50,270 nucleotides of DNA, taken from positions 9,999-60,268 of the forward strand of contig NZ_CP028903.1 of NCBI RefSeq assembly GCF_001639105.2, given 5' to 3'. The notes under the pieces were generated by a model. That model made no database searches, had not been told where the DNA came from, and worked only from the letters and a program-made list of their open reading frames with translations. The DNA is from Azospirillum humicireducens (GTDB lineage Bacteria; Pseudomonadota; Alphaproteobacteria; Azospirillales; Azospirillaceae). Position 1 is the first letter of the stretch; each line of letters starts with the position of its first letter. The translations under genes were made by a program, and so were the position numbers. This document shows positions 1 to 12,786 of this stretch, in pieces.

Positions 1-2
1 AC

Positions 3-338
3 GAAGTCAAGACGCTGGCGGGCCAGACCGCGAAAGCAACCGACGAAATCGCCGGGCGGGTGGCCGAGATTCAGCAGGCAACTGCCGATACGATCACCGC
101 GTTCGACCGCATCGGCTCCGCGATCCGCGATGTCCATGGCATCGCCCAGGAGGTCGGGCAGTCGATGACCCGGCAGCAGACGGCGACGGACGAAGTCGCA
201 GGAAGCGTCTCCGGTGTCACCGAGGCCACGCGCAGCACCGACATCGCGGCGCGTTCCGTCCGCGATATCGCCTCTGCGGTGGCCGCTCTGGCCGATTCCC
301 TGCAGGGCGACTTGAAGGAGTTCCTGAAATCGACCTGA
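3..338 (+). CDS. Methyl-accepting chemotaxis protein, C-terminal fragment
   Basis: This is the last 111 codons of a chemoreceptor whose start lies left of the window; the frame is open from base 3. The visible part begins in the conserved signalling hairpin tip (EVKTLAGQTAKATDEI), the segment that contacts CheA and CheW. It continues as an alanine- and serine-rich heptad coiled coil to the stop. No C-terminal NWETF-type CheR/CheB tether is present. The sensory and membrane parts cannot be seen, so the ligand is unknown. The family call is secure because the tip motif is highly diagnostic. Confidence 0.9.
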   Translation, partial: EVKTLAGQTAKATDEIAGRVAEIQQATADTITAFDRIGSAIRDVHGIAQEVGQSMTRQQTATDEVAGSVSGVTEATRSTDIAARSVRDIASAVAALADSLQGDLKEFLKST

Positions 339-352
339 CCGCCCGAAGGCGA

Positions 353-685
353 TCAGTCGACGATGAACAGGGTGGCCCCGATTTCGGTCGATGAGCGGTG
401 CGGGTAATCGCCGAAATCGGAAACCTGATAGCTCATGCCCGCGGTCAGGACAAAGCGGCGCCCGTCCTTCAGTTCGGTGATCAGTTCACCGCTGACCACG
501 AACAGCACATGGCCGCGGTCGCACCAATGGTCGGCCAGATAGCCAGGCGTGTATTCGACCATCCGCACCCGCAAGTCCCCGGCCAGGAAGCTGCGCCACA
601 GCGCCTTGCCGGTTTCGCCCGGATGTTCGGTGACGGGAACGGCGGACCAGTCGGTCACGGTGAAGGGAAGAGTCGGAAGTTCCAT
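353..685 (-). CDS. DHCW-motif cupin-fold protein
   Basis: A 110-residue single-domain cupin starting at MELPTLPF. A longer in-frame start exists at 730, but it adds a low-complexity leader and runs into the hairpin behind alaS; the 685 start has GAGG upstream. The conserved core reads YLADHWCDRGHVLFVVSGEL, carrying the DHWC metal-site motif that names this small family, followed by a typical cupin GxSYQVSDFGDYPHRS segment. Members are uncharacterised, and the fold suggests a metal-binding small-molecule sensor or enzyme. It lies downstream of alaS on the same strand, separated by a probable terminator. Confidence 0.75.
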   Translation of the reverse strand: MELPTLPFTVTDWSAVPVTEHPGETGKALWRSFLAGDLRVRMVEYTPGYLADHWCDRGHVLFVVSGELITELKDGRRFVLTAGMSYQVSDFGDYPHRSSTEIGATLFIVD

Positions 686-721
686 CGCCGGACCTCGCCA
701 AAAAGCGCCTTGAACAGAAAC

Positions 722-748
722 GCGGCCCACGGAACGAACCGGGGCCGC
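722..748 (-). terminator. Possible terminator behind alaS
   Basis: Inverted repeat GCGGCCC (722-728) and GGGCCGC (742-748) with a 13-base loop, 13 bases after the alaS stop codon. On the minus strand it is followed by GTTTCTG, only a weak T-run. It also sits in the leader of the cupin gene. Confidence 0.45.
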
Positions 749-760
749 ATTTCTTTGGGA

Positions 761-3430
<2,670 letters not shown>

Positions 3431-3559
3431 ACGGTCAAGGCTCCGGGTGCGCGGCTTGAGGCCCTTTACTGGCCGAACCGTGCTTTTAGCGCGAGAATGG
3501 CGGCATGTCCACGACGGACGGATTATTACCCTGCGTCACGACAGACAAGAGGCGGCGGC

Positions 3560-4351
3560 TCACTCGGCCTCCGCCGCAGCCCTTGCCTTTTCGATGCGCC
3601 GGCCGATGATGATGGCGATCTCGTAAAGCCCGATCAGCGGAACCGCGAGACTGACCTGGCTGATGACGTCCGGCGGGGTCAGGATCGCCGCGGCAACGAA
3701 GGCGCCGACGATGGCGTAGCGCCGCTTCGACGCCAGCGCATCCGTGCTGATGATGCCGACGCGAACCAGCAGGGTCAGCAGGACCGGCAGCTGGAAGGCG
3801 ATGCCGAAGGCGAAGATCAGCGACATCACCAGATGCAGGTATTCGCCGACGCGCGCCTCGAACTCGATGGGCAGGGCGTTGGCGTCGCCGCCGGGATGGA
3901 ACTCGAATCCCAGGAAGAAGCGCCAGGCCATCGGGAAGATGAAGTAATAGACGATGCCTGCGCCGGTCAGGAACATCACCGGGGTCGCGACCAGGAAGGG
4001 CAGGAACGCCTTGCGCTCGTGCTTGTACAGGCCCGGCGCCACGAACATCCAGATCTGGCTGGCGATGATCGGGAAGGAGATGAAGCAGCCGGCCCAGAAC
4101 GCCACCTTCACATAGGTGAAGAAGGCTTCGGTCAGGCCGGTGTAGATCATCCGCCGCCCCTGCCCCGCCAACAGGTCGGCCAATGGCTGGACCAGGAAAT
4201 TGTAGATCCGGTCCGACACGGCGTAGCACAGCAGAAAGGCGATCAGGATGGCGCCGACCGACCACATCAGCCGGTTCCGCAGCTCGATCAGATGATCGAT
4301 CAGCGGCATCTTGCTGTCTTCGAGTTCGTCCTGCTGCGTTTCGCCGGTCAT
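3560..4351 (-). CDS. tatC: Sec-independent protein translocase subunit TatC
   Basis: Polytopic inner-membrane core of the twin-arginine translocase, which exports folded proteins. At 263 residues it has the normal length. The N-terminal cytoplasmic segment MPLIDHLIELRNRL is the signal-peptide binding region of the family. Six hydrophobic spans follow, with FISFPIIASQIWMFVAPGLY around the second and third helices. The C-terminus is a charged alanine/glutamate tail. It lies 15 bases after tatB, so the two are co-transcribed. Confidence 0.97.
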   Translation of the reverse strand: MTGETQQDELEDSKMPLIDHLIELRNRLMWSVGAILIAFLLCYAVSDRIYNFLVQPLADLLAGQGRRMIYTGLTEAFFTYVKVAFWAGCFISFPIIASQIWMFVAPGLYKHERKAFLPFLVATPVMFLTGAGIVYYFIFPMAWRFFLGFEFHPGGDANALPIEFEARVGEYLHLVMSLIFAFGIAFQLPVLLTLLVRVGIISTDALASKRRYAIVGAFVAAAILTPPDVISQVSLAVPLIGLYEIAIIIGRRIEKARAAAEAE

Positions 4352-4366
4352 GGTCCGTCTTCGACC

Positions 4367-4870
4367 TTAGGTCTGCTTATCGGTGGGCTGGGCGGAGGCC
4401 GTTTCGGCCGGTTGGGCGGCCGGCTGAACCGGTGCGGACTGCACCGGAGGCAGCTGGGTGGTGATCGGCGACGGGGCGGCGGACGGCGCCACGCTGTCGG
4501 CCACTGCGGGGGGAGCCGCCGGCACCTGGGGCAGGTCAGGTTCCGGAGTGCTGCCGGCATGGCCGTTCAGCCCCACATCGATGCCCTTGGTGTCGAAGGC
4601 CTTCCCCACCTCCCCCTTCGGGTCGATGGTGTCCTCCATCATCTTCTTGATGTTCAGGTCGCGGGTCTTCAGGGCTTCCTTGCGAAGCTCGTCCAACTCG
4701 GTCTCCCGCATCATGTCGTCGATGTGGGTCTGGAATTCGCGCGCGACGCCTCTCGCCTTACGCACCCATTTGCCGAGCGTGAAGATCGCCTTGGGCAGAT
4801 CCTTGGGCCCGATGACCACAAGGGCGATGACGGCGATCACCATCAGTTCGGACCAAGCGATGTCGAACAT
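4367..4870 (-). CDS. tatB: Sec-independent protein translocase subunit TatB
   Basis: A 167-residue single-span protein that partners TatC in the receptor complex. The N-terminal helix MFDIAWSELMVIAVIALVVIG is followed by the GPKDLPKAI hinge and an amphipathic helix. A long charged region and a proline/alanine-rich cytoplasmic tail complete it. The FDIAWSEL start and PKDLP hinge separate TatB from TatA. It sits between tatA and tatC in the standard tatABC order; the proline-rich tail length varies among species. Confidence 0.95.
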   Translation of the reverse strand: MFDIAWSELMVIAVIALVVIGPKDLPKAIFTLGKWVRKARGVAREFQTHIDDMMRETELDELRKEALKTRDLNIKKMMEDTIDPKGEVGKAFDTKGIDVGLNGHAGSTPEPDLPQVPAAPPAVADSVAPSAAPSPITTQLPPVQSAPVQPAAQPAETASAQPTDKQT

Positions 4871-4948
4871 GTTCTTCCGGCTTCACGAATGCGGTGGGCA
4901 GGATGGCGCGCGAACGGAACACAGGGTGGCCCCCCGCGCGCCCGCCGG

Positions 4949-5188
4949 TCAGCTGCGGACCGCCTCGTCCTTCTTGGCCGCGGTTTCGGCCGTGTTGGCC
5001 GGCTGGTTCGGGATGACCTTGGCATTGGCGCCGGAAGCGGCGTCATCGCTGTCGTCCTGCAGGCCCGCCTTGAAGGACTTCACGCCCTTGGCGAGATCGC
5101 CCATCACCTTCGGCAACTTTCCAGCGCCGAACAGCAGAAGAACGATCAGTAGAACGATGATCCAGTGCCAGATGCTGAAAGAACCCAT
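4949..5188 (-). CDS. tatA: Sec-independent protein translocase subunit TatA
   Basis: A 79-residue pore-forming Tat subunit. [20 protein letters not shown] is the membrane helix, followed by the hinge [20 protein letters not shown] and a short acidic tail. Length and hinge residues (F21, G22, K24/LP) are those of TatA. It is the first gene of the tat trio, 153 bases after scpB and 78 bases before tatB, so it may have its own promoter in the 5189-5341 gap as well as readthrough from scpB. Confidence 0.95.
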   Translation of the reverse strand: MGSFSIWHWIIVLLIVLLLFGAGKLPKVMGDLAKGVKSFKAGLQDDSDDAASGANAKVIPNQPANTAETAAKKDEAVRS

Positions 5189-5341
5189 GGCGCGCCTATC
5201 ACGTTTGAACGGCCTTTGCGGCGGGCCGGCACTATGGCAGAAAGGCCATTGGGCCGCAACGTTCGCCCCACCATCCTTAACCGGTTGTCATTGAGGTTTC
5301 ACGGGAATTCGCGCGGACACGCCCGAAATTCGCCGACCGGC

Positions 5342-5974
5342 TCAGGACTCTCCGCCATCGTCCTCGCCCGACACGGCCAGGCCGCCGTCGTCTCCGGCCG
5401 TCCCAAGCCCCAGAAGCACCGGACGGCTGTCCAGCAGGCCAGCGGCGCGCAGGTCGTCGACGCTGGGCAGATCGCGCACGCTTTCCAACCCGAAATGGTC
5501 GAGGAAATGATCGGTGGTGATCCAGGTCAACGGACGGCCCGGCGTCTCCCGCCGCTTGCCCGGCCGGATCCAGCCATGTTCCATCAACAGGTCAAGCGTG
5601 CCCTTGCTGGTCGCCACACCGCGGATGGACTCGATCTCTCCGCGGGTCACCGGCTGGTGATAGGCGATGATCGCCAGGGTTTCGATGGCAGCGCGCGACA
5701 GCTTGCGCGACACTTCCTCCTCCCGCCGCAACTCCGGCGCGAGATCCGTCGCCGTGCGGAAGGCCCAACCGCCGCCGGTGCGCACCAGATTGACTCCGCG
5801 CGGGGCGTAATGGGCGCGCAACTCCTCCAGCAGCGGGCCGACCTCCGGCCCGAGGCGGCCGGCCAGCGTCTCCTCGTCCAGCGGCTCCGCCGAGGCGAAC
5901 AGCAGCGCTTCCAGCAGGCGCAATCGACCGATGCGGGCCTCCGCCTCCTGGGCGTCGGTGACTTCCTTGATCAT
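5342..5974 (-). CDS. scpB: Segregation and condensation protein B
   Basis: A kleisin-associated winged-helix protein of the Smc-ScpAB condensin that compacts and segregates the chromosome. It has 210 residues. The first winged helix contains LRLLEALLFASAEPLDEETL, and the second has AIETLAIIAYHQPVTRGEIE followed by IRGVATSKGTLDLLMEHGWI, the best family signature. The C-terminus is an acidic tail. The ATG overlaps the scpA stop (ATGA-type), showing translational coupling. Confidence 0.96.
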   Translation of the reverse strand: MIKEVTDAQEAEARIGRLRLLEALLFASAEPLDEETLAGRLGPEVGPLLEELRAHYAPRGVNLVRTGGGWAFRTATDLAPELRREEEVSRKLSRAAIETLAIIAYHQPVTRGEIESIRGVATSKGTLDLLMEHGWIRPGKRRETPGRPLTWITTDHFLDHFGLESVRDLPSVDDLRAAGLLDSRPVLLGLGTAGDDGGLAVSGEDDGGES

Positions 5975-6795
5975 GGTCCTCGAGAATCCGATGGGTCCGC
6001 GGCTGAGTCGCCGGCCTGGCGTCCGCGGACGTAGAGCGGGGCGAAGGCGCCCTCCTGGCGCAGTTCCACCCGGCCGGCCTTGGCCAGTTCAAGCGTCGCC
6101 GCGAAATGGGCGGCGAGCGCGGAGCGGGTCAACAGCCCGCCACCCTCACCGCCCGGCAGGAAGCTGGCGAGCGTCGCCCAATCCGGCATGCGGCCCAGCA
6201 GAGCGGACAGGCGCTGCACCGCCTCCTCCATCGAATAGAGGCGGACCGGGGCGATGTGCAGGACACCGGACTCCTTGCGGGCCCGCTGCTGGCCATAAGC
6301 CCGCAGCAGGTCGAACAGCGTGACCTCATAGACCGACTTGCGGCGCAGGTCCAAATCCTCCGGCGCGCCGCGGGGATGGACGTCGATGCCCAGCCGCGGA
6401 CGGGCGAACAGCTTTTCCGCCGCGCCCTTCATCGCCTCCAGCCGCTGGAGCTGGAAAGCCAGCGCCGCTGCCATGTCCTCGCCGGACGGCTCCTCGCCCT
6501 CCGGCTCGGGCAGCAGCAGGCGCGACTTCAGGTAGGCCAGCCACGCCGCCATCACCAGATAATCGGCCGCCAATTCCAGCCGCACCTTGCGCGCCTCCGC
6601 GACGAAGGCGAGGTACTGGTCGGCCAGTTCCAGGATGGAGATGCGCGTCAGGTCGACCTTCTGGTCGCGTCCCAACGCCAACAGCATGTCGAGCGGTCCC
6701 TCGAAGCCGTCCAGAACCAGCAAAAGCTGTTCGGACGCCGACACCTCGACCCTGGCGGGAGTGTCGGCCACACGCTCGGCCAGCGGATCGGCCAT
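5971..6795 (-). CDS. scpA: Segregation and condensation protein A
   Basis: Kleisin subunit bridging the Smc heads, 274 residues. The N-terminal motif FEGPLDMLLALGRDQKVDLT and ISILELADQYLAFV are diagnostic for ScpA. The middle LAADYLVMAAWLAYLKSRLL and the C-terminal winged helix (VTLFDLLRAYGQQ and a later LTRSALAAHFAATLELAKAG) complete the family layout. It starts 10 bases after the M50 protease gene and overlaps scpB. Confidence 0.96.
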   Translation of the reverse strand: MADPLAERVADTPARVEVSASEQLLLVLDGFEGPLDMLLALGRDQKVDLTRISILELADQYLAFVAEARKVRLELAADYLVMAAWLAYLKSRLLLPEPEGEEPSGEDMAAALAFQLQRLEAMKGAAEKLFARPRLGIDVHPRGAPEDLDLRRKSVYEVTLFDLLRAYGQQRARKESGVLHIAPVRLYSMEEAVQRLSALLGRMPDWATLASFLPGGEGGGLLTRSALAAHFAATLELAKAGRVELRQEGAFAPLYVRGRQAGDSAADPSDSRGP

Positions 6796-6805
6796 CGGAA
6801 ACCCT

Positions 6806-7483
6806 TCAGTCGTTGCCGGTCAGGACGCGGATGAAATCGATCACCGCATCGACGGGCGGACCCAGCACCCAATGCATGACGCTGAGATCCATGCCGATCT
6901 GGCGCCCCAGCATCGGCAGCAGGAAGAAGGCCGCCATCAGAATCAGCAGCCCGACGCGCTCCAGCTTCGCCAGCGGCACCGCCAGGACATCGGGCAGGAT
7001 GCCGACCGCGACGCGCCCACCGTCCAGCGGCGGCAGCGGGATCAGGTTGAAGACCATCAGGATGACGTTGACCAGCACAGACACCTCGGCGGCGGAGCGG
7101 ATCCAAAGCTCGATATAGCTGTTTTCCGGATTGACCAGCCGCCAGACCACCGCCGACGCCACCGCCAGCAGGAAGTTGGTCCCCGGACCGGCCAGCGCCA
7201 CCCACACCATGTCGCGGCGCGGATGGTCCAGCCGGGCGAAGTTCACCGGCACCGGCTTGGCCCAGCCGAAGACGAAGCCGGTGGTGAAATACATCAGCGC
7301 CGGCAGCAGCACCGTCCCGAACGGGTCGATGTGGCGGATCGGGTTGAAGGTGACGCGGCCCAGCCGATAGGCGGTGTCGTCGCCCAGCCTCCAGGCGACG
7401 AAGCCGTGCGCCGCCTCGTGCAGGGTGATGGCGATGATGGCCGGCAGGGCCACGGCCGTCACCTGGAAGATCCATTCCTCCAT
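6806..7483 (-). CDS. Site-2 protease family (M50) membrane metalloprotease
   Basis: A 225-residue intramembrane zinc protease of the short FtsH-independent M50B/'SpoIVFB-like' type. The zinc motif HEAAHG (residues 22-27) lies in the first hydrophobic span. The third ligand is in NLIPLPPLDGGRV (Asp154), and no PDZ domain is present. Typical glycine-rich AGPGTNFLLA lies in between. This family is regularly found beside scpA in alphaproteobacteria; the substrate is not known. It lies 16 bases after nagZ. Confidence 0.92.
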   Translation of the reverse strand: MEEWIFQVTAVALPAIIAITLHEAAHGFVAWRLGDDTAYRLGRVTFNPIRHIDPFGTVLLPALMYFTTGFVFGWAKPVPVNFARLDHPRRDMVWVALAGPGTNFLLAVASAVVWRLVNPENSYIELWIRSAAEVSVLVNVILMVFNLIPLPPLDGGRVAVGILPDVLAVPLAKLERVGLLILMAAFFLLPMLGRQIGMDLSVMHWVLGPPVDAVIDFIRVLTGND

Positions 7484-7499
7484 CGTCCGCTCCCGTCCG

Positions 7500-8630
7500 T
7501 CAGGTCTGCGCCGTGCCGAGAAGCTCGGCCAGCCGGTTGGTCAATGCCGCGATGTCCGCGGGTTCGGGCGCATGGCGCATTGCCTCGGCCCGCGCCCAGC
7601 GCTCCGCCGCCGCAACGCTCAGCACCGGGATGGCGCCGAGCAGCGACCGCATCTCGTCCAGATCGCCATTGCAGTGGAGCACGACATCCATGCCCGCCGC
7701 CAGCACCGCTTCCGCCCGCTTGCGGGGATCGCCCTGCAGCGCGTTCATCGACAGGTCGTCGCTGAACAGCAGGCCATCGAAACCGATGGACGGCCCCCGG
7801 ACCACCTCGCGCACGACGATGGGCGAGGTGCTGGCCGGTGCGGTCGGGTCGATGGCCTTCAGCACCACATGCGCCACCATCGCCAGCGGCAGGTCGGCAA
7901 GCGCGCGGAAGGGAGCGAAGTCGGTCGCCTCCAGCGTCGCGCGGTCGGCCTCCACCACCGGCAGTTCGGCATGGCTGTCGGCGAAGGCGCGGCCATGGCC
8001 GGGGATATGCTTGAGCACCGGCAGCACGCCGCCGGCAAGCAGCCCGTCGGCAGTGGCACGGGCCAGCGCGATCACCACGGCGGGATCGCGCGAGAAGGCG
8101 CGGTCGCCGATGATGTCGTGCGCGCCCTCCACCGGCACATCGCACACAGGCGCGCAGTCCACCGTGATGCCGACCTCCGTCAGCATATGGGCGAGCAGCC
8201 GGCCGTTGATCCAAGCGGCCTCTTGGGCGGCCTCTTGGGCGGCTTCGCGCCCGGCAGCGGCATCGCGCCCGGCCAGCGCGCCGAACACGCCCATCGGCGG
8301 GTGGGCGGGCCAATGCGGCGGGCGCATCCGCGCGACCCGGCCGCCTTCCTGGTCGATCAGGACGGGAGCGTCGGGTCGGCCGACACTGGCGCGCAGATCG
8401 TCGACCAGCCGGCGCATCTGGTCGCGGTTGTCGCAGTTGCGGCGGAACAGGATGAAGCCGAGCGGATCGGCATCGCGGAAGAAGGCCGCCTCGGCGGGCG
8501 TCACCTCCAGCCCGGCGCAGCCGTAGACGACTGCGCGCGGGTGATCAGCCGGAGTGGCGGAGGCCACAGAACGAAGGCTCGCGGAGTCGGGGCCGACAGA
8601 CTTAGGGACGGACAACCACACACCCCACAT
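7500..8630 (-). CDS. nagZ: Beta-N-acetylhexosaminidase (GH3, NagZ)
   Basis: Cytoplasmic glycosidase that removes N-acetylglucosamine from anhydro-muropeptides in cell-wall recycling. The sequence shows the GH3 barrel: DPLGFILFRRNC, DQEGGRVARM, then KHIPGHGRAFADSH with the His of the NagZ-specific catalytic Asp/His dyad, and FSDDLSMNAL with the nucleophile Asp. The start is uncertain. ATG 8630 overlaps the SPOR gene by 29 bases; GTG 8567 would remove the overlap and give a normal N-terminus close to HPRAVVYGCAG. A 12-base tandem duplication encodes EAAQEAAQEAA. The position in the argS-SPOR-nagZ-scpA series is standard. Confidence 0.94.
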   Translation of the reverse strand: MWGVWLSVPKSVGPDSASLRSVASATPADHPRAVVYGCAGLEVTPAEAAFFRDADPLGFILFRRNCDNRDQMRRLVDDLRASVGRPDAPVLIDQEGGRVARMRPPHWPAHPPMGVFGALAGRDAAAGREAAQEAAQEAAWINGRLLAHMLTEVGITVDCAPVCDVPVEGAHDIIGDRAFSRDPAVVIALARATADGLLAGGVLPVLKHIPGHGRAFADSHAELPVVEADRATLEATDFAPFRALADLPLAMVAHVVLKAIDPTAPASTSPIVVREVVRGPSIGFDGLLFSDDLSMNALQGDPRKRAEAVLAAGMDVVLHCNGDLDEMRSLLGAIPVLSVAAAERWARAEAMRHAPEPADIAALTNRLAELLGTAQT

Positions 8631-9660
8631 TCTGTGCGCGCAGCTGGGCGCAGACCGATTTCGCCCGCGCCTCGTCGGCGCCGGCGCCCTGAACCCGGTA
8701 GAACACGCCCTTGTCACCCAGTTCGACCTTGGCAACCTGCATCGACAGGCCACCCAGGGCATCCGGGTGGCGTCCGGCAATGCGGCGCCATTCGGCCGCG
8801 GCCTCGCCTTCGCTGCGGACGGAGGCGAGCTGGATGCGCCAGCCGCCGCTGCCGCCGGTGACGGCGGGGGCGGTTTTCGCCGGCTGCGCCGCCGCCTTGG
8901 CCGGGGCGGCGGCAGGCGGGGACCCCGCCTCCAGCTTGGCGATCAGCTGGCCGACCGAGGGGGCTGCATTCTGTTGCTGTTGTGCCTGGGGCGGAGGAGC
9001 GGACGGCGGCTTCACCGCGGCGACCTGCTGCTGCGGAACCGCGGCGGGCTTTGCCGGAACGGCCGCGGGTTGCTGCGGCTTGCCGGCCGCACCCGGTGCC
9101 AGCTGGGCAGAGGGCATCTGGGCCGTCGGAGGCGCGGCCGGCAGGGCGGGAAGCCCAGGCGCCGGCTCGGGCGGTGCCAACGGCGCGGCGGCGGCAACCG
9201 CGGCGGCGACGCTGTCCCGCGGCACGGTGGCGGTGGCCCCCGGCGGAAGCTGTCCCACGGACGGCACCGACGGCAGAGGCACCACGGCCGGCATCTGCGG
9301 CGTTACCACCGGGCGCGGCAGCGGCACCTCCGGCGGCGGCAGCAACCGTTCAACCATCTGGCCGCGCCCGCCTTCATGGTCGCGCAACCGCTCGTAAGCC
9401 AGGATGTCCTGGTGCGGCACCTCCAGCCCGCCGGGCTGGTCGGGGCGCGCTTTGACCGGACCGGGGTCGGCGGTCAACAGCGGCGGGCCGTCGCCCGACA
9501 GCCGCGCAGGACCGCGCAGACCGACGACCGCCGCACCGGCGAACGCAACGACGCCGACCACGGCAAAGCCCAGCGCCAGCAGCCCGCGCCTGTTCGCGGA
9601 CTGATGAGGCGGCATCCCATAGGGGTTGGCCGCGTAGTTGACGTCGCCGTCGTACTTCAT
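8602..9660 (-). CDS. SPOR-domain cell envelope protein
   Basis: A 352-residue bitopic protein with a short cytoplasmic head and one membrane helix ([20 protein letters not shown], about residues 26-45). A long proline/alanine/glutamine-rich periplasmic linker follows. The C-terminal SPOR repeat of about 75 residues ([20 protein letters not shown] to the end) binds denuded glycan strands at division sites. The start is ATG 9660, whose ATGA overlaps the argS stop; an upstream in-frame extension is only argS read in another frame. FtsN/DedD-like topology suggests a role in cell division or septal wall turnover, fitting nagZ next door. Confidence 0.92.
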   Translation of the reverse strand: MKYDGDVNYAANPYGMPPHQSANRRGLLALGFAVVGVVAFAGAAVVGLRGPARLSGDGPPLLTADPGPVKARPDQPGGLEVPHQDILAYERLRDHEGGRGQMVERLLPPPEVPLPRPVVTPQMPAVVPLPSVPSVGQLPPGATATVPRDSVAAAVAAAAPLAPPEPAPGLPALPAAPPTAQMPSAQLAPGAAGKPQQPAAVPAKPAAVPQQQVAAVKPPSAPPPQAQQQQNAAPSVGQLIAKLEAGSPPAAAPAKAAAQPAKTAPAVTGGSGGWRIQLASVRSEGEAAAEWRRIAGRHPDALGGLSMQVAKVELGDKGVFYRVQGAGADEARAKSVCAQLRAQNVGCVVVRP

Positions 9661-11417
9661 GAACGCAGTTCCTCCACCGGCTCCACACCCATCACCGTCA
9701 GGCCCGAGGCGATGACCGTCGCCACCGCGGCGATCAGCGCCAGACGGGCCGTCGTCAGCTCCGCATCGCCCTCGATCAGGAAGCGCAGCGAGGCATCGTC
9801 GCGGCCCCGGTTCCACAGCGCGTGGAAGTCGCTGGCGAGGTCGTAGAGGAAGAAGGCGATGCGGTGCGGCTCATGCGCCTCCGCCGCCGCCTCGACCACG
9901 CGCGGCCAGGTGGCCATGCGCTTGGCGAGCGCCATCTCCTCCTCGGCATCGAGGCGGGCGAGGTTCGCCGCCGCGGCCAGGGCGGCCGGCGTCTGGTCCA
10001 GCTGCGGCAGGGCGGTTGCGGCATGGCGCAGGACCGAGCGGCAGCGGGCGTGGGCGTACTGCACGTAGAAGACCGGATTGTCCTTCGACTGCTCCGTCAC
10101 CTTGGCGAAGTCGAAATCCAGCGTCTGGTCGTTGCGGCGGGTCAGCATGATGAAGCGGACCACGTCCTTTCCGACCTGATCGATCACGTCGCGCAGCGTC
10201 ACGAAGGTGCCGGCGCGCTTGGACATCTTCACCGGCTGTCCGTTCTGCATCAGGTGGACCAGCTGGCAGAGCTTGACGTCCAGCTCGGCGGCACCGCCGG
10301 AGATCGCCCGCGTCGCGGCCTGCATACGCTTGACATAACCGCCATGGTCGGCGCCCAGCACGTCGATCAGCGACGCCGCCCCACGCCGGTACTTGTCATA
10401 GTGATAGGCGATGTCGTTGGCGAAATAGGTGAAGGAGCCGTCCGACTTCTTCAACGGCCGGTCGACGTCGTCGCCGAACTCGCTCGACTTGAACAGGGTC
10501 TGCGGGCGCGGCTCCCAATCGTCGGGCTTCTTGCCCTTCGGCGGCTCCAGCACGCCGGTGTAGATCAGGCCGCGCTCCTCCAGCGCCGCCAGCGCCGTCT
10601 GGACCGCACCCGCCGTCACCAGGGCGCGCTCGCTGCTGTAGACATCCATCGTGACGCCGAGAGCGCCCAGATCCTCGCGGATCCAGCCCATGATCATGCC
10701 GATGGCGAAGTCACGGCAGGCCGGCAGCCATTCGGACTCGTCCGTGCCGACCCAGCGGTTGCCGTCGCGCTCCGCCAGGGCCTGCCCGACCTCCTTCAGA
10801 TACTCGCCGGGATAGAGGCCGGCCGGAATCTCGCCGACCTGCTCGCCCAGCGCCTCGCGGTAGCGGATGAAGGCGGAGCGGCCAAGCACATCGACCTGCG
10901 CGCCGGCATCGTTGATGTAGTACTCGCGGGTGACGGCGTAGCCGGCCTTCTGCAGCAGCGCTGCCAGCGCGTCGCCGAACACGGCGCCACGGCCATGGGC
11001 GGCGTGCAGCGGGCCGGTCGGGTTGGCCGACACATACTCCACATTGACCGGCGCGTTGCCGCCCAGTTCGCTGTCGCCATAGGCGGTGCCGGCGGTCAGC
11101 ACGTCGCGGATGCGGTCGCGCCAGACATCGGGCGTCAGGCGCAGGTTGACGAAGCCCGGACCGGCGATCTCGACCGACGCCACGTCGGCGCGGCCCTTCA
11201 GCTTGGCCACCAGCAGCTCCGCCAGGGCGCGCGGCGCCATCTTCGCCGGCTTCGCCAGGATCATCGCGGCGTTGGTGGACAGGTCGCCATGCGAGGCCTC
11301 GCGCGGCGGCTCGACCGTCAGACGGCTGCTGTCCAGCCCGGCGGGGATCGCACCCTCGGCGGCCAGATCTTCCAGCAGCTTGCGAATATCGGTCTCGAAG
11401 GCCTTGAAAATATTCAT
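9657..11417 (-). CDS. argS: Arginyl-tRNA synthetase
   Basis: A class I synthetase charging tRNA-Arg, 586 residues, full length. The N-terminal additive domain contains [16 protein letters not shown]. The HIGH-type signature is [15 protein letters not shown] (His138 to Arg143), and [17 protein letters not shown] carries the KMSK loop. The C-terminal anticodon-binding helical domain ends in VEELRS. The final TCATGA overlaps the ATG of the SPOR gene. It starts 43 bases after dgt. Confidence 0.98.
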   Translation of the reverse strand: MNIFKAFETDIRKLLEDLAAEGAIPAGLDSSRLTVEPPREASHGDLSTNAAMILAKPAKMAPRALAELLVAKLKGRADVASVEIAGPGFVNLRLTPDVWRDRIRDVLTAGTAYGDSELGGNAPVNVEYVSANPTGPLHAAHGRGAVFGDALAALLQKAGYAVTREYYINDAGAQVDVLGRSAFIRYREALGEQVGEIPAGLYPGEYLKEVGQALAERDGNRWVGTDESEWLPACRDFAIGMIMGWIREDLGALGVTMDVYSSERALVTAGAVQTALAALEERGLIYTGVLEPPKGKKPDDWEPRPQTLFKSSEFGDDVDRPLKKSDGSFTYFANDIAYHYDKYRRGAASLIDVLGADHGGYVKRMQAATRAISGGAAELDVKLCQLVHLMQNGQPVKMSKRAGTFVTLRDVIDQVGKDVVRFIMLTRRNDQTLDFDFAKVTEQSKDNPVFYVQYAHARCRSVLRHAATALPQLDQTPAALAAAANLARLDAEEEMALAKRMATWPRVVEAAAEAHEPHRIAFFLYDLASDFHALWNRGRDDASLRFLIEGDAELTTARLALIAAVATVIASGLTVMGVEPVEELRS

Positions 11418-11460
11418 CGTCTCAGGTCGTCTTTTCAGGAGGTCACAGGAGCCTGACGGC

Positions 11461-12660
11461 TCAGGTCTTCACATGCAGGTCGAACAGCCGGTCATGCTCG
11501 GCCAGCGCATAGCGGTCGGTCATGCCGGCGATGTAGTCGGCCACATGACGGGCGCGCACCGCAAGATCGGCGTCGCCCCCATTTTTGGCGATATCGCGCT
11601 GCCATTCGGTCGGCAGGGTGTTCGGCTCGTCCATGAACAGCTGGAACAGGTCGCGCACCACGCGCTTGCACTTGCTCATCTCGCGGTTCACGCGATAGTG
11701 ACGGTACATGCGCTGGCGCAGGAAGGCGCGCAGGGGCCGCTGCGCCTCCAGCATCCCGTCGGAGAAGCTGACCATCGCCAGCGGCAGAGCACGCAGTTCC
11801 GCGGCGCTGCCCGGCCTGTGCTCCGCCAGCCGCCGCCGCGTCTCCGTCACCAGATCGACGACCATGGCGTTGATCATCCGCCGCACGGTCTCGTGGATCA
11901 GGCGGGAGCGCTCCAGCCCCGGATAGCGGTCGCAGACCTCGCGGACCAGCGGGCCGACCAGCGGCAGCTCCGCCACCTCGTCCACTGTGAACAGGCCGGC
12001 GCGCAAGCCATCGTCGATGTCGTGGTTGTTGTAGGCGATGTCGTCGGCCAGCGCCGCCACCTGCGCCTCGGCCCCCGGATTGGTGTGCAGTTCCAGGTCC
12101 CAGTCGCCCTGGAAGGCGGCGATGGTGGTGGGCAGGCGGTGGCCGGGCAGCAGCGGCAGCAGCGGGCCGTTGTGCTTGACCACCCCCTCCAGCGCTTCCC
12201 AGGTCAGGTTCAGCCCGTCGAACTCGGCATAGCGCCGTTCCAGCCGCGTCAGGATGCGCAGGGTCTGGTCGTTGTGGGCAAAGCCGCCGTATGGCTCCAT
12301 GCAGGCGTTCAGCGCCTCTTCCCCGGCATGTCCGAAGGGGGTGTGGCCCAGGTCGTGGGCCAGCGCCACCGCCTCCGCCAGATCCTCGTTCAGGCCGAGC
12401 GTGCGGCTGATCGAGCGCGCGATCTGCGCCACCTCCAGGCTGTGGGTCAGCCGGGTGCGGTAATAGTCGCCCTCGTGATAGACGAAGACCTGCGTCTTGT
12501 GCTTGAGCCGGCGGAAGGCCCCGGAATGCACGATACGGTCGCGGTCGCGCTGGAAGCACGAGCGCGTCGGGCTTTCCGGCTCCGCCACCAGCCGCCCGCG
12601 CGTGTCCGCCGGGTTGCAGGCATAGGGAGCCAGCCGATCGTGAAAACAGTCCGCCATCAT
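11461..12660 (-). CDS. dgt: Deoxyguanosinetriphosphate triphosphohydrolase-like protein
   Basis: An HD-domain dNTPase that splits dNTP to nucleoside and triphosphate, 399 residues. The start is a double ATG at 12660/12657; the same frame stays open further upstream, but that part is only antisense to erpA and xthA. Metal ligands are visible in [14 protein letters not shown] (His73), [18 protein letters not shown] (His102-Asp103, His106, His111) and [13 protein letters not shown] (conserved Asp). The [21 protein letters not shown] segment is the family N-terminal signature. It is the first gene of the minus-strand argS series, divergent from erpA. Confidence 0.95.
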   Translation of the reverse strand: MMADCFHDRLAPYACNPADTRGRLVAEPESPTRSCFQRDRDRIVHSGAFRRLKHKTQVFVYHEGDYYRTRLTHSLEVAQIARSISRTLGLNEDLAEAVALAHDLGHTPFGHAGEEALNACMEPYGGFAHNDQTLRILTRLERRYAEFDGLNLTWEALEGVVKHNGPLLPLLPGHRLPTTIAAFQGDWDLELHTNPGAEAQVAALADDIAYNNHDIDDGLRAGLFTVDEVAELPLVGPLVREVCDRYPGLERSRLIHETVRRMINAMVVDLVTETRRRLAEHRPGSAAELRALPLAMVSFSDGMLEAQRPLRAFLRQRMYRHYRVNREMSKCKRVVRDLFQLFMDEPNTLPTEWQRDIAKNGGDADLAVRARHVADYIAGMTDRYALAEHDRLFDLHVKT

Positions 12661-12786
12661 GGGGCGGACACTACCGGCGGGGGGACGCGGGTGCAACGGC
12701 GAAGGCGTGCTATGCCCCGGCCCCCGGCGCCGGCGGCAGACAAGCGTGCCAGAAGCGCAACGGTTCGGCGCAATGGAGCCCATACT

